Positions 34,116-43,256 of a DNA stretch of 64,000 nucleotides are shown piece after piece; the first letter of the stretch is position 1, and each line of letters begins with the position of its first letter. Below the pieces are notes generated by a model. That model did not search any database. It was not told where the DNA came from and saw only the letters and a list, made by a program, of their open reading frames with translations. The DNA is from SIG459 sp045538735 (GTDB lineage Bacteria > Bacillota > Clostridia > Oscillospirales > Oscillospiraceae), in the NCBI GenBank assembly GCA_045538735.1, contig JAZSRY010000069.1:13153-77152 (forward strand), given 5' to 3'. Made by a program: the position numbers and the translations under genes.

Positions 34116-34289
34116 ATGGCTGAGTTTTGTGTCGACTGTTGGAACAATCTGAACGGGAAAAAGGTCAGTCCGCTAAAATATGTCCTGTCCAAAGAAGTGG
34201 ATCTGTGCGAGGGCTGCGGCAAATATAAGAGAGTTATTGTGTGCATTAGGGAAAAACCATACAAACGCTTATTTTTTCTGAAGAGGTAA
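34116..34289 (+). CDS. Small zinc-ribbon-like protein (57 aa)
   Basis: ATG 34116 is preceded by AGGTGAAGG. CVDC near the start and CEGC in LCEGCGKYKRVIV form two knuckles of a probable zinc ribbon. Similar short proteins are common in Clostridia without known function. It is divergent from the RHH gene and may share the palindromic control region. Confidence 0.7.
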   Translation: MAEFCVDCWNNLNGKKVSPLKYVLSKEVDLCEGCGKYKRVIVCIREKPYKRLFFLKR

Positions 34290-34295
34290 AAAACA

Positions 34296-34324
34296 AAACC
34301 CCGGAACTTTCGTTCCGGGGTTTC
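34296..34324. terminator. Terminator (copy B)
   Basis: It has the same stem and loop as 33801-33831, then TTTC. Confidence 0.8.
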
Positions 34325-34325
34325 T

Positions 34326-34402
34326 TGGCACGCCCTAAGAGATTCGAACTCCTGACCTTCTGGTCCGTAGCCAGACGCTCTATCCAGCTGAGCTAAGAGC
34401 GC
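34326..34402 (-). tRNA. tRNA-Arg (ACG)
   Basis: On the minus strand GCGCTCTTAGCTCAGCTGG begins a full cloverleaf with anticodon ACG in CTGGCTACGGACCAG, T-arm GGAGTTCGAATCTC and an encoded CCA. It is a standard 77-nt gene. Confidence 0.95.
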
Positions 34403-34422
34403 ATACCAATTCGTGCTTGAGA

Positions 34423-34451
34423 ATAATAGCACACCGCAAACCAAAAAGCAA
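34423..34451 (-). promoter_or_regulatory. Promoter of tRNA-Arg
   Basis: Read on the minus strand: TTGCTT, 17 bases, TATTAT, ending about 20 bases before the tRNA. Confidence 0.65.
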
Positions 34452-34490
34452 GAGTTTTTTTAAACTTTTTTAAGTTTTTTTAATATTTTT

Positions 34491-34652
34491 TTACATTCCC
34501 ATGGCGTCGGTCATTTTTTCCACCATATCCTCCATGTTTCGGACGGCGCGTTGGATCATTCTCTTGCTGCGGCGCTTATCCATGGAAAGACCTGCGCCCA
34601 CGCAGACGCCTAAAATCATACCGGCGCCCATGCCTTTAATAAATCCGCACAT
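34491..34652 (-). CDS. 53-residue YtxH-like small protein
   Basis: Behind AAAGGAGG on the minus strand, the product begins MCGFIKGMGAGMILGVCVGA, a glycine-rich membrane helix. A basic helix with KRRSKRMIQR follows, then an amphipathic MEDMVEKMTDAMGM end. This is the layout of YtxH-like stress or envelope proteins. Confidence 0.65.
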   Translation of the reverse strand: MCGFIKGMGAGMILGVCVGAGLSMDKRRSKRMIQRAVRNMEDMVEKMTDAMGM

Positions 34653-34715
34653 ATTTTTTCCTCCTTTAAGCTTTATGGGTCGGATTTATTATGCCCCGCG
34701 AGGCGCCTATAATGA

Positions 34716-34745
34716 TTGCGAAAAAATTACTTTTTATGGTAAAAT
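34716..34745 (+). promoter_or_regulatory. Promoter of the molybdopterin oxidoreductase operon
   Basis: TTGCGA (34716-34721) and TAAAAT (34740-34745) have 18-base spacing. Confidence 0.5.
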
Positions 34746-34775
34746 AAGAAAAAACGGCGAAAGGCGGACAGAAGT

Positions 34776-36818
34776 ATGGAAAGGGAAATGCGGAGAAGCG
34801 CCTGCGGAATATGCTCCAAACGCTGCGTTGTTGATTTGTGCATAGAGGACGGGGAGATAGTGTCCGTCCGCCCAGTAAAAGAGGAAGGCTTTGAAAACTG
34901 CAGCAATATGTGCGTGAAGGGTGCGCTGGGCGGCGCTTACCGCAATCGCCCCGACCGTCTGACCACCCCTCTGCGCCGGGTGGGCGAAAAGGGTGAAGGC
35001 CGCTTCGAGGCAATAAGCTGGGAGGAAGCTCTCGGCGAAATTGCCCAAAAGCTCCTCGCCATCCGCGCCGAAAGCGGAGCGGACAGCGTGGCATTTTTTT
35101 CAGGTTACACAAAGTGGTACCGCCCCATGCTTCGCCGCCTTGCGACCCTATTCGGCAGCGCCAACTATGCCACGGAGTCCAGCGCCTGCCACCGCGCCGC
35201 CATAATAGGCAACATCTGCGACACGGGTATGCAGTCTTCCCCCGACTATTCCAATGCAGGTGTTTTGCTTGCAACGGCAAGGGGCAGACTCCTCCCTCCT
35301 GCTAAGGCTGCCGCCAAAAGGGGTATGAAAATAGTGGCAGTGGATCCCTATCTCAGTCCCGATATTGAAAAATATGCCGATATCCACCTGCGCCTGCGCC
35401 CCGGCACGGACATTGCCCTCGCCTACGGACTCGCCCGGGAGCTTATCCTCATGGGCAAAGCGGATGAGGAATATATTGAAAAATATGTCCACGGATATGA
35501 GCAGTATAAGGCTCGCGCCATGGATTTCACTCCCGAAAAAGTTGAGGAGATTTGCGGCGTTGAGACGGAAAGCCTGAAAAAAGCCGCAAAACTAATTGCC
35601 GATAATCTGCCTATGAGCCTTTATGAGGGATTCACGGGGCTTATCCACCACCGCAGCGGCGTCTCCGCCATAAGAGCATGGAGCGCGCTCTGCGCCATTT
35701 GCGGCTGCTACGGACGCAAGGGCGGCAACCTGCCCAGAGGCATCCTTCGCAGCGACGGACATATCGAAACTCCCTTCCGCAACTTCGAGATGGCGCACCC
35801 TGTGGAGCTGCCCGCGGATAAGCGCATAGGCGCGGAGAAATTTCCTCTTTGGAATGCCCTGCTTGACGAATGCCAGGCAATGGAGTTCCCCGCAGCAGTG
35901 GAAAGAGGGGAGCTGAAAGCGATTTTCGCGCTTGGTATGAATGCCCGTATGTTCCCCAATAGCGAGGGAATGTTTGAGACCCTCCGCAAGACGGAATTTT
36001 TTGTGGATTGCGATATATGGCTCAGCGACAGCGCAAAGTACGCGGACATAGTGCTGCCCGTCAGCGTCTCCTATGAGCGCGAGCAGCTGACGGAGGTTTG
36101 CCTGGACTCCAAGCTCCTTTGGGTGGATGCAGCTATCGAAAGCATAGGGGAGAGCAAAAGCGACGAGGAAATCATAATTGAGCTTGCAAAGGCTCTGGGA
36201 ATAGAAGATGAGATTTTCGGAGGCGGCGCGGACGCGTGCCGAAGCTTCCTTCTTGAAGGTACGGGCATAAGCCTTGAGCAGCTGCGCAGGGAGAAAAAAC
36301 CCGTAGCAATTCCCCGCTTCGCCCCGCCCAAGCCCTTGGAGAATGGCTTTCCCACACCCAGCGGCAAATATGAGCTTTGGTCTGAGACCATAGCCGCCCA
36401 CAGCGATCTTGACCCTCTGCCTGCCTACACAGAGCCCCTGGAAGGCTGCGACAGAGAGGCTTTCCCCCTCATCCTGCAGGCGGGAGTTCGCACTGACCGA
36501 TATGCCCACGCCTTCCACAGCCGCACCCACGGCGTAGAGGCTATCCGTGCCCTCAGGCAGCGCGCTGCAGTGGATATGCATCCCGAGGATGCGGCCGCTC
36601 TCGGTCTTGAAAAGGGTGACGAGGTGAAACTGGAGACGGCCTTCGGCTCAATCACCGTGGCGGTGGATATGGACGGGCGTCTGCTTAAAGGCTGCGTAAA
36701 TATGTATCAGGGCTACAGCGAGGCGGATGTGAACAGCCTCTTCCCGGGAGATTATCTGGATAGTTATTCCGGCTTCCCCGGCTACAAGGCCATCGCCTGC
36801 CGTATACTTAAAATATAG
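34776..36818 (+). CDS. Molybdopterin (Mo/W-bis-MGD) oxidoreductase
   Basis: The 680-residue enzyme of the DMSO-reductase/formate-dehydrogenase family has an N-terminal [4Fe-4S] motif CGICSKRC (Cys10, 13, 17) plus Cys46. Cys138 in SSACHRAA sits at the position of the metal ligand. The C-terminal MGD-binding beta barrel contains FPTPSGKYELWSE and HPEDAAALGLEKGDEV. There is no Tat signal, so it is probably cytoplasmic. No partner subunit is adjacent. The tungstate transporter and MoeA genes 10 kb downstream would supply the cofactor. The substrate is unknown. Confidence 0.88.
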   Translation: MEREMRRSACGICSKRCVVDLCIEDGEIVSVRPVKEEGFENCSNMCVKGALGGAYRNRPDRLTTPLRRVGEKGEGRFEAISWEEALGEIAQKLLAIRAESGADSVAFFSGYTKWYRPMLRRLATLFGSANYATESSACHRAAIIGNICDTGMQSSPDYSNAGVLLATARGRLLPPAKAAAKRGMKIVAVDPYLSPDIEKYADIHLRLRPGTDIALAYGLARELILMGKADEEYIEKYVHGYEQYKARAMDFTPEKVEEICGVETESLKKAAKLIADNLPMSLYEGFTGLIHHRSGVSAIRAWSALCAICGCYGRKGGNLPRGILRSDGHIETPFRNFEMAHPVELPADKRIGAEKFPLWNALLDECQAMEFPAAVERGELKAIFALGMNARMFPNSEGMFETLRKTEFFVDCDIWLSDSAKYADIVLPVSVSYEREQLTEVCLDSKLLWVDAAIESIGESKSDEEIIIELAKALGIEDEIFGGGADACRSFLLEGTGISLEQLRREKKPVAIPRFAPPKPLENGFPTPSGKYELWSETIAAHSDLDPLPAYTEPLEGCDREAFPLILQAGVRTDRYAHAFHSRTHGVEAIRALRQRAAVDMHPEDAAALGLEKGDEVKLETAFGSITVAVDMDGRLLKGCVNMYQGYSEADVNSLFPGDYLDSYSGFPGYKAIACRILKI

Positions 36819-36882
36819 TTTGCGCACAATGGGCATTATATGATAAGATAACTAGACAATTCCCGGAACGAGGTAAGGATTT

Positions 36883-37656
36883 ATGACAGTAAAGGTTTTG
36901 GCAGTGGGCGATGTCTGCGGCAGAGTGGGCTTGGATTTTCTGAGAAGGAATCTCCGCAAAATCCAGCGTCAGTATGCAATAGATTTCACCGTGGTCAACG
37001 GAGAAAACGCCAATGTTGTGGGCGTAACCCCCCAACAGTGCGAGGAGATATTCGATTGCGGAGCCGATGTTATTACCCTTGGCAACCATACATGGATGCG
37101 CACGGAGATACAGGACTATCTCGACCATGCCAGCGCCTGCCTCCGTCCCGCCAACTTTGCTCCCCAGTGCCCCGGTCAGGGCGTGGGGGTCTATTCCACC
37201 CGCTTCGGCAATATCTGCGTTGCAAATCTTATAGGCAGATACGGTCTCGATACCAATACGGATAACCCCTTCGTTGTTGCGGATAACATCATGGCCGATG
37301 TGGATGCAAAGATAATCCTTGTGGATTTCCACGCGGAAGCCACCAGCGAAAAGCTTGCCATGGGCTATTTCCTTGACGGACGCGCCAGCGCGGTCTGGGG
37401 CACTCACACCCATGTTCAAACCAGCGATTGCGGCGTTTTGCCCGATGGCACGGGCTATATAACCGACCTTGGTATGACGGGACCCCAGAATTCCGTTATA
37501 GGCATTGCCCCTCAGCAGAGCATTGGAAAGTTCCTTGGCGATCCTCCCCGTCGCTATAGCCCTGCGGGCGGACCCGGGAAAATGGAATGCGCCATTTTTG
37601 AAATTGACAGCGAAAGCGGAAAATGCCTTAAGGCGGAGGCTTTGAGAATTTTATGA
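36883..37656 (+). CDS. ymdB: YmdB metallophosphodiesterase (TIGR00282)
   Basis: The 257-residue protein shows the full YmdB set: GDVCGRVGLDFL, VVNGENANV, TLGNHTWMR, LVDFHAEATSEKLAMGYFLDG and GTHTHVQTSD. In Bacillus YmdB hydrolyses 2',3'-cyclic nucleotides with a di-metal centre and affects biofilm gene expression. The 3' end overlaps the next gene (ATGA), so it is probably translated together with the exonuclease pair. Confidence 0.95.
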   Translation: MTVKVLAVGDVCGRVGLDFLRRNLRKIQRQYAIDFTVVNGENANVVGVTPQQCEEIFDCGADVITLGNHTWMRTEIQDYLDHASACLRPANFAPQCPGQGVGVYSTRFGNICVANLIGRYGLDTNTDNPFVVADNIMADVDAKIILVDFHAEATSEKLAMGYFLDGRASAVWGTHTHVQTSDCGVLPDGTGYITDLGMTGPQNSVIGIAPQQSIGKFLGDPPRRYSPAGGPGKMECAIFEIDSESGKCLKAEALRIL

Positions 37657-38738
37657 GAGAAAGCTTGAAAATTATCCATGCCGCAGATTTGCATCTGGAT
37701 TCTCCCTTCGAGGCTCTGGGTGAAAAAGCCGCACAGCGCAGACGGGAGCAGCGGGAACTGCTTTTTGCCATTGCTGAGCTCTCGCGGGAGAAAAAGGCGG
37801 ATATGGTGCTTCTTGCGGGCGACCTTCTGGATAGCTCCAGCGCCTATGCCGAGACCTTTGAGGCTCTCTCTGCAGCCTTCGGCAGCCTTGACTGCCCCGT
37901 TTTCATCGCCCCCGGCAACCATGACTGTCTGCGCCCCGGCTCACCTTATCTGAGAGCCGATATACCCGAAAACATCCGCGTTTTTCGCGGCGGATGGGAA
38001 TGCGTCCAGCTTGAGGAAATGGGCGCAAGAGTATATGGCGCGGGCTACACGGATATTATCTGCCCTCCGCTTCTGCGCTCTTTCCGCGCGGAGCGTGAGG
38101 AAGGTATTGTTAATATAGGACTTCTCCACGGAGACCTGGGTGCCGCCGAAAGCCGCTACTGTCCCATTTCCGCCGAGGAGGTAGCCGCCAGCGGACTTGA
38201 TTATCTGGCTCTGGGCCACCAGCATACATACAGCGGACTTATCCGCTGCGGAGAAAGCGTTTGCGCCTACCCCGGATGCCCCGAGGGAAGAGGCTTTGAT
38301 GAATGCGGCGAAAAGGGCGTACTGTTTCTTGAAGTTGCGGAGGGGAGCGTCAAGGGCGAATTTATCCCCATTGCCCGCCGCCACTATGAGATAATTGAGC
38401 TTGATATATCCGAGGGCATCCCCCAATGTCCCGCAGGCAGAGAAAATGACATTGTGCGCATTATCCTTCGCGGCGAAAGCGACAGCGCTCCCGATTTGGG
38501 GGCAATAGAGCGGGACTGGGAAAATCGCTTCTTCTCCCTTCAGCTTCGGGACCGAAGCACCTTGCGCCGCGAGCTTTGGGAGGGCAGCTATCAGGACAGC
38601 CTGAGAGGACTTTTCCTGCGAAAAATGCGTGAAAAATACGAAAATGCCCCCGATGAGAGGGAAAAACAGAAAGTAATCCAGGCTCTTCGTTGGGGTCTGG
38701 CAGCCCTTGAGGGCGGAGAGGCGGTCAAAGAAATATGA
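37653..38738 (+). CDS. SbcD-like DNA repair metallo-exonuclease
   Basis: The 361-residue calcineurin-like phosphoesterase has HAADLHLDSPFE, LLAGDLLDS, APGNHDCLRPGSPY and LGHQHTY, the metal-binding set of SbcD/Mre11-type nucleases (YhaO-like). It should form a complex with the ATPase encoded directly after it, whose start overlaps its stop. Likely role: processing of DNA ends or hairpins. Confidence 0.88.
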   Translation: MRESLKIIHAADLHLDSPFEALGEKAAQRRREQRELLFAIAELSREKKADMVLLAGDLLDSSSAYAETFEALSAAFGSLDCPVFIAPGNHDCLRPGSPYLRADIPENIRVFRGGWECVQLEEMGARVYGAGYTDIICPPLLRSFRAEREEGIVNIGLLHGDLGAAESRYCPISAEEVAASGLDYLALGHQHTYSGLIRCGESVCAYPGCPEGRGFDECGEKGVLFLEVAEGSVKGEFIPIARRHYEIIELDISEGIPQCPAGRENDIVRIILRGESDSAPDLGAIERDWENRFFSLQLRDRSTLRRELWEGSYQDSLRGLFLRKMREKYENAPDEREKQKVIQALRWGLAALEGGEAVKEI

Positions 38739-40633
38739 TTATTAAAAAGATGAAGGCAAGCTTCGGCTGCCTTGAAAAAGCGGAGATGGAGCTTCACGAA
38801 GGCCTGAATGTAATCACCGCCTCCAATGAAAGCGGAAAAAGTACATGGTGCGCCTTTATCCGCGCCATGCTCTATGGCGTGGACTCCTCCCAGCGCGAAA
38901 AAGGCGGAGTGAAGCCCGACAAGGTGAAGTATGCTCCCTGGTCAGGCGCTGCCATGGAGGGCGAGATGGAAATTGAGCATGAGGGCAAGGATATTACCCT
39001 CAGCCGACGCACCAAGCTTGTCTCCGCACCTATGAGAGAGTTTTCCGCCGTTTACAGCGGCACTGCCCAGAGCGTGGCAGGTCTTAAAGGCAGCGATGCA
39101 GGCGAGACTCTCACCGGTATGCCCAGAACCGTTTTTGAAAGCAGCGTGTTTGTCCGTCAGTCGGGTATGGCTGTCAGCAACAGCGCTGAGCTTGAAAAGC
39201 GTATAAATGCCATCATCTCCAGCGGAGATGATGAGGGAGAGAGCTTCACCGATGCAGACAGCGTTCTTCGCGCATGGCTGAGAAAGCGCCGCCACAACCG
39301 CAGCGGAGCTATCCCCACTGTTGAAAATGAAATTCGCGATGTAAATGCATCCATAACTGCCGCAGCAGGGGCGGTGCAGCAGCGCGCTGAGCTTGAAAAG
39401 CGCCTTGAGGACAGCAAGACTGCCGAAGCAAAGGCGGAAGAGGCCGCCCACCTTCAGCTCAACGAAAAACGCGAGGGGCTTGTAGCCACTCTGGAGCGTC
39501 TCCGGGGTGATATAAGCGCTCTTGAAAAGGAAGCTGCGGAAGCTGAAGTTGAGGCAAAGCGCCTGAACGCTGCTACCGAGGAAGGACCCTTCAAGGGCAG
39601 AAGCCCTGAAGAAGCTGTCCGTATCGCCACTTCCGACAGCGAAAGACTGGAGAATTTCAAAGCAATGGTTCCCGGCATAACATCCTCCTTCATACTCCTT
39701 GCAGTGGGCATTGCCGCTTGTCTCATCGGCTATTTCCTTCAGTTATACTTTGTGCTGGTAATAAGCTTCCCCATATTTTTGGGCTTTTTCGTCAGCCTTG
39801 CAATTATAAAGGCCAACAAAAACCGCGTTAAAAACTATAGCGCAAACCTGATAAAGTATTATGAGGTGGAAGCTGCCGAGCCGGAACTGATAATTTCAAA
39901 GGCGGAGGTTTATGCTGCGAACTGCAGAGCAGCTCAGGAAGCAAAGACCCTCTGTGAGGATATTGCCGCAAAGCTTGAAGCAAAGCGCAGCGCTCTTCGA
40001 ATTGCCGAAAATGAGCTTCTTTCCGCAGGAATGGATGTTTCCGAAAGCCCTGCAATTGCCCGCGCCAAGGCCGAAACCGCCTTCGTGCAGCAGCAGCTTG
40101 CCCGCAAGGAGGGCGAGATAGCCGCTCTGGGTGACCCCATGGTGATGGGAACACAGCTTGAGGCACTGGAAAGCCGCCGCGATGAGCTTCTGGAGCAGTA
40201 TGAGGCTCTGGAAATTGCCATAGCCACCCTCCGCGAGGCAAACGAGGAGATGCAGCAGCGCTTCGCACCTGAGCTTGGACGCCGCGCAGGAGAGATAATG
40301 GCCCGCCTCACCGGAGGCAAGTATGCCGCCCTCAGCTTCTCCCGCGAACTGGATGCTTCCGCAAAGCGGGAAGGGGACACCGTTGCCCACGAGAAAGCCT
40401 TCCTCTCCGAAGGCACTGCAGACCAGCTTTATCTGGCTCTGCGCCTTGCAATCTGCGAGCTGGCTCTCCCCGAAGGCTGCTCCTGCCCCATAATTCTGGA
40501 CGATGCCCTTGTGAACTTCGATGACGAGCGCATGGGCTATGCCCTGGAGCTTCTTGAGGAAATGGCGGAAAAACGCCAGATAATCCTCTTCTCCTGCCAT
40601 GACAGAGAGGAAAAATTCCTCAAAAACCGCTAA
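38735..40633 (+). CDS. YhaN/SbcC-like SMC-type ATPase with central hydrophobic segment
   Basis: The 632-residue protein has Walker A in NESGKST (31-37), a coiled-coil middle and, near the end, CPIILDDALVNFDDER as Walker B/D-loop. It is shorter than SbcC (about 1000) and matches YhaN-type partners of YhaO. Two adjacent hydrophobic helices at about 315-358 interrupt the coiled coil, so the complex may be membrane-associated. Coupled to the SbcD-like gene. Confidence 0.85.
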   Translation: MIIKKMKASFGCLEKAEMELHEGLNVITASNESGKSTWCAFIRAMLYGVDSSQREKGGVKPDKVKYAPWSGAAMEGEMEIEHEGKDITLSRRTKLVSAPMREFSAVYSGTAQSVAGLKGSDAGETLTGMPRTVFESSVFVRQSGMAVSNSAELEKRINAIISSGDDEGESFTDADSVLRAWLRKRRHNRSGAIPTVENEIRDVNASITAAAGAVQQRAELEKRLEDSKTAEAKAEEAAHLQLNEKREGLVATLERLRGDISALEKEAAEAEVEAKRLNAATEEGPFKGRSPEEAVRIATSDSERLENFKAMVPGITSSFILLAVGIAACLIGYFLQLYFVLVISFPIFLGFFVSLAIIKANKNRVKNYSANLIKYYEVEAAEPELIISKAEVYAANCRAAQEAKTLCEDIAAKLEAKRSALRIAENELLSAGMDVSESPAIARAKAETAFVQQQLARKEGEIAALGDPMVMGTQLEALESRRDELLEQYEALEIAIATLREANEEMQQRFAPELGRRAGEIMARLTGGKYAALSFSRELDASAKREGDTVAHEKAFLSEGTADQLYLALRLAICELALPEGCSCPIILDDALVNFDDERMGYALELLEEMAEKRQIILFSCHDREEKFLKNR

Positions 40634-40699
40634 ATTTTTCAAAATTCGTCCGCGGGATATCTTGACAAATTTATCCCGCGGGCTTATCATATATATAGA

Positions 40700-40715
40700 G
40701 TTAGTCGAGGCTAAC
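40700..40715. promoter_or_regulatory. DtxR-type metal operator 1
   Basis: GTTAG/CTAAC inverted repeat with a 6-base centre, upstream of feoA and close to the expected promoter. Confidence 0.65.
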
Positions 40716-40733
40716 TATTTATTTACCCAACAA

Positions 40734-40749
40734 GTTAGCTTATGCTAAC
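40734..40749. promoter_or_regulatory. DtxR-type metal operator 2
   Basis: GTTAGC TTAT GCTAAC is a perfect inverted repeat 34 bases after box 1 and 35 before feoA. Confidence 0.7.
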
Positions 40750-40783
40750 ATTCATTTGACCGCAGAAAGATCAGGTGATTTTT

Positions 40784-40996
40784 ATGACTTTGCGCAGCGC
40801 GCAGGAAGGAAAAGAGTATATCATCCGCGGGATGAACACCGGCGACGAAGAGCTGGACGGTTTTCTCTTCTCTCTGGGCTGCTACAGCGGAGAGCCTATA
40901 ACCCTTGTCTCCCGCAAGAGAAGCAGCTGCACCGTTTTCATCAAGGATGCCAGATACTGCATTGATTCCCAGCTGGCCGACACCATCATGGTCTGA
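40784..40996 (+). CDS. feoA: FeoA iron-transport accessory protein
   Basis: The 70-residue SH3-like protein fits FeoA: MTLRSAQEGKEYIIRGMNTGDEELDGFLFSLG and so on, followed by GEPITLVSRKRSSC and DSQLADTIMV. ATG 40784 is preceded by AGGTG. FeoA acts with FeoB in Fe(II) uptake. It is preceded by two and followed by one DtxR-like box. Confidence 0.85.
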   Translation: MTLRSAQEGKEYIIRGMNTGDEELDGFLFSLGCYSGEPITLVSRKRSSCTVFIKDARYCIDSQLADTIMV

Positions 40997-41033
40997 TGAC
41001 CGAAAACTTCGGCCGGCTGATTTTTTGACTATC

Positions 41034-41051
41034 GGTTAGCCTGGGCTAACC
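41034..41051. promoter_or_regulatory. DtxR-type metal operator 3, between feoA and feoB
   Basis: GGTTAGCC TG GGCTAACC is the most perfect of the three boxes (18 bp), 25 bases before feoB. It suggests a second controlled promoter or roadblock inside the operon. Confidence 0.7.
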
Positions 41052-41076
41052 AAACCCCGATCAGGAGGAAAACCAA

Positions 41077-43068
41077 ATGCGAATCGCCCTTGCAGGCAAT
41101 CCCAACAGCGGAAAAACAACAATGTATAATGCTCTCACCGGACGCAACGAGAAGGTAGGCAACTGGGCAGGTGTAACTGTCGAGGCAAAGATGAGCCCCG
41201 TCAGAAAAAGCCTCTGTCCCGATAAAATGTCCATAGTTGCCGTTGATCTTCCCGGCGCTTACTCCATGTCGCCCTTCACTGGGGAGGAGAGCATCACAAG
41301 AGACTATATAATTGGCGAAGAGCCTGATGTGATAATCAATATTGTGGACAGCACCAATCTCAGCCGAAGCCTTTTCTTCACAACTCAGCTTCTTGAGCTT
41401 GGCATACCCATGGTGCTTGCTCTCAACAAAGCCGACCTCCATCAGGTGAAATCCACCAAGATAGACGGAGAAATGCTTTCCGCGCTGTTGGATTGCCCCG
41501 TGGTGGAAACTGTCTCCACCGGCGGTGAGGGTCTTGAAAAGCTCGTTAAAACTGCCGTTGCCCTTGCGGGAGGGGAGCAGCGCACTCCCTATAAGCAGGG
41601 CGAAATCGACCTGCAGGACAAGGAGGCTGTGAAAGCTGCCGACCGCCGCCGCTTTGAATTCGTGAAGGAAATTGTAGCCGCTGTTGAAAAGCGCGGCGAG
41701 AAGCGCCATGTGCGCAATGTTCACGACAAGGTGGACGCGGTGCTTACCCATAAGGTGGCGGGTCTTGTGATATTCGCCGCCGTTATGTGGCTGGTGTTCC
41801 AGCTTGCTCAGGTTTGGCTGGGCCCTCTTGCGGCGGATTTACTGGTTGGCTGGATAGAGAGCTTCATGGAGCTGGCAAACGGCTGGATGAGCGGCGCCGC
41901 CCCTGTGCTGCGCGCATTGCTGGTGGACGGCATTATAGGCGGCGTTGGCGCTGTTGTGGGCTTTCTGCCTCTTGTTATGGTTATGTATTTCCTCATCGCC
42001 CTTCTGGAGGATTGCGGCTATATGGCCCGCGTCAGCGTTATGCTTGACCCCATCTTCAAGAAGGTGGGACTGAGCGGAAGAAGCGTCATTCCCTTCGTCA
42101 TGGGTGTGGGCTGCTCCATTCCCGGAGTTATGGCCTCCCGCACCGTCCGCAATGAGCGTGAACGCCGCGCAACGGCAATGCTGACTCCCTTTATGCCCTG
42201 CGGAGCAAAAATCCCCGTAATATCCCTTTTCGCAGGTGCATTTTTCGGAAACAGCGCGTGGGTCAGCTTCTTTATGTATTTCTGCGGAATAATCCTAATT
42301 TTCCTCTGCGCCCTGCTTATCAATGCAATCACCGGCAACAGAGCGAAAAAGAGTTATTTCATAATCGAAATGCCCGACTATAAAGCCCCCTCCTTTAAGA
42401 GAGCCTTCCTCTCCATGTGCTCTCAGGGCAAGGCCTACATAGTGAAGGCTGCAACTGTCATTCTGGTCTGCAACACCGCAGTTCAGCTTATGCAGAGCTT
42501 CACATGGTCCTTCGCTGTGGCGGAAAGCGCCGAAGCATCCATCCTGGCCTCCATCGCATCCCCCTTCGCCTGGCTGCTTGTGCCCGTGGTGGGTGTTCTC
42601 AGCTGGCAGATGGCGGCTGCGGCAATAACAGGCTTCATTGCCAAGGAAAACGTTGTGGGCACTCTGGCGGTCTGCTTCGTAGGTCTTGAAAATCTCATCA
42701 ATGTGGATGAGCTTGCCATGCTCGAAGGCGCAGGCGGCGAGGTGGCGGGCGTGATAGCTATCACCAAGTCTGCGGCGCTGGCATATCTTATGTTTAACCT
42801 CTATACGCCTCCCTGCTTTGCCGCAATAGGCGCAATGAATTCCGAGATGAAAAGCGCAAAGTGGCTTGCCGGCGGCATAGGTCTCCAGCTTGGCACCGGC
42901 TTCAGCGTTGCCTTTTTGGTGCATCAGCTGGGCAGCCTTTTTGCCACGGGCAGCTTTGCTGCGGGCTTTGCGGGCGGTCTTGTCGCGGTGCTTATCTTTG
43001 CCGCAATTCTGGTTTTCCTCATTATTCGCACAAACAGTCTTATCAGAAAGGGAAAAATCAAAGTATGA
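41077..43068 (+). CDS. feoB: FeoB ferrous iron transporter
   Basis: The 663-residue protein has an N-terminal GTPase domain with G1 GNPNSGKTT, G3 DLPGAYS and G4 NKAD. The membrane part has Gate motifs (GVGCSIPGVMASRT and MLTPFMPCGAKIPV) and about eight helices. It imports Fe(II). Its stop overlaps the start of the small Cys-rich membrane protein (ATGA). Confidence 0.96.
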   Translation: MRIALAGNPNSGKTTMYNALTGRNEKVGNWAGVTVEAKMSPVRKSLCPDKMSIVAVDLPGAYSMSPFTGEESITRDYIIGEEPDVIINIVDSTNLSRSLFFTTQLLELGIPMVLALNKADLHQVKSTKIDGEMLSALLDCPVVETVSTGGEGLEKLVKTAVALAGGEQRTPYKQGEIDLQDKEAVKAADRRRFEFVKEIVAAVEKRGEKRHVRNVHDKVDAVLTHKVAGLVIFAAVMWLVFQLAQVWLGPLAADLLVGWIESFMELANGWMSGAAPVLRALLVDGIIGGVGAVVGFLPLVMVMYFLIALLEDCGYMARVSVMLDPIFKKVGLSGRSVIPFVMGVGCSIPGVMASRTVRNERERRATAMLTPFMPCGAKIPVISLFAGAFFGNSAWVSFFMYFCGIILIFLCALLINAITGNRAKKSYFIIEMPDYKAPSFKRAFLSMCSQGKAYIVKAATVILVCNTAVQLMQSFTWSFAVAESAEASILASIASPFAWLLVPVVGVLSWQMAAAAITGFIAKENVVGTLAVCFVGLENLINVDELAMLEGAGGEVAGVIAITKSAALAYLMFNLYTPPCFAAIGAMNSEMKSAKWLAGGIGLQLGTGFSVAFLVHQLGSLFATGSFAAGFAGGLVAVLIFAAILVFLIIRTNSLIRKGKIKV

Positions 43069-43214
43069 CCAATATAATAATCATCATCGTTGTTGCGGCC
43101 ATTGTGGCCATCGCGCTGGGATATATAATCCGGGAGAAAAAGCGCGGGGCTAAGTGCGTTGGTTGTCCCCATTCCAAGTTTTGCGGAGACTGCAGTGACT
43201 GCAGCGAGAAATAA
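43065..43214 (+). CDS. FeoB-associated Cys-rich membrane protein
   Basis: The 49-residue protein starts at ATG 43065 inside the feoB stop. One membrane helix (IIIIIVVAAIVAIALGYII) is followed by a Cys-rich tail with CVGCPHSKFCGDCSDC. This family accompanies feoB in many Firmicutes and may deliver or bind Fe(II). Confidence 0.88.
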   Translation: MTNIIIIIVVAAIVAIALGYIIREKKRGAKCVGCPHSKFCGDCSDCSEK

Positions 43215-43253
43215 AAAAAGACGGCGGAACTTCTTGTTCTGCCGTCTTTTTTT
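43215..43253. terminator. Terminator of the feo operon
   Basis: AGACGGC-GAAC / GTTC-GCCGTCT stem with A and T runs. Confidence 0.88.
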
Positions 43254-43256
43254 ATG

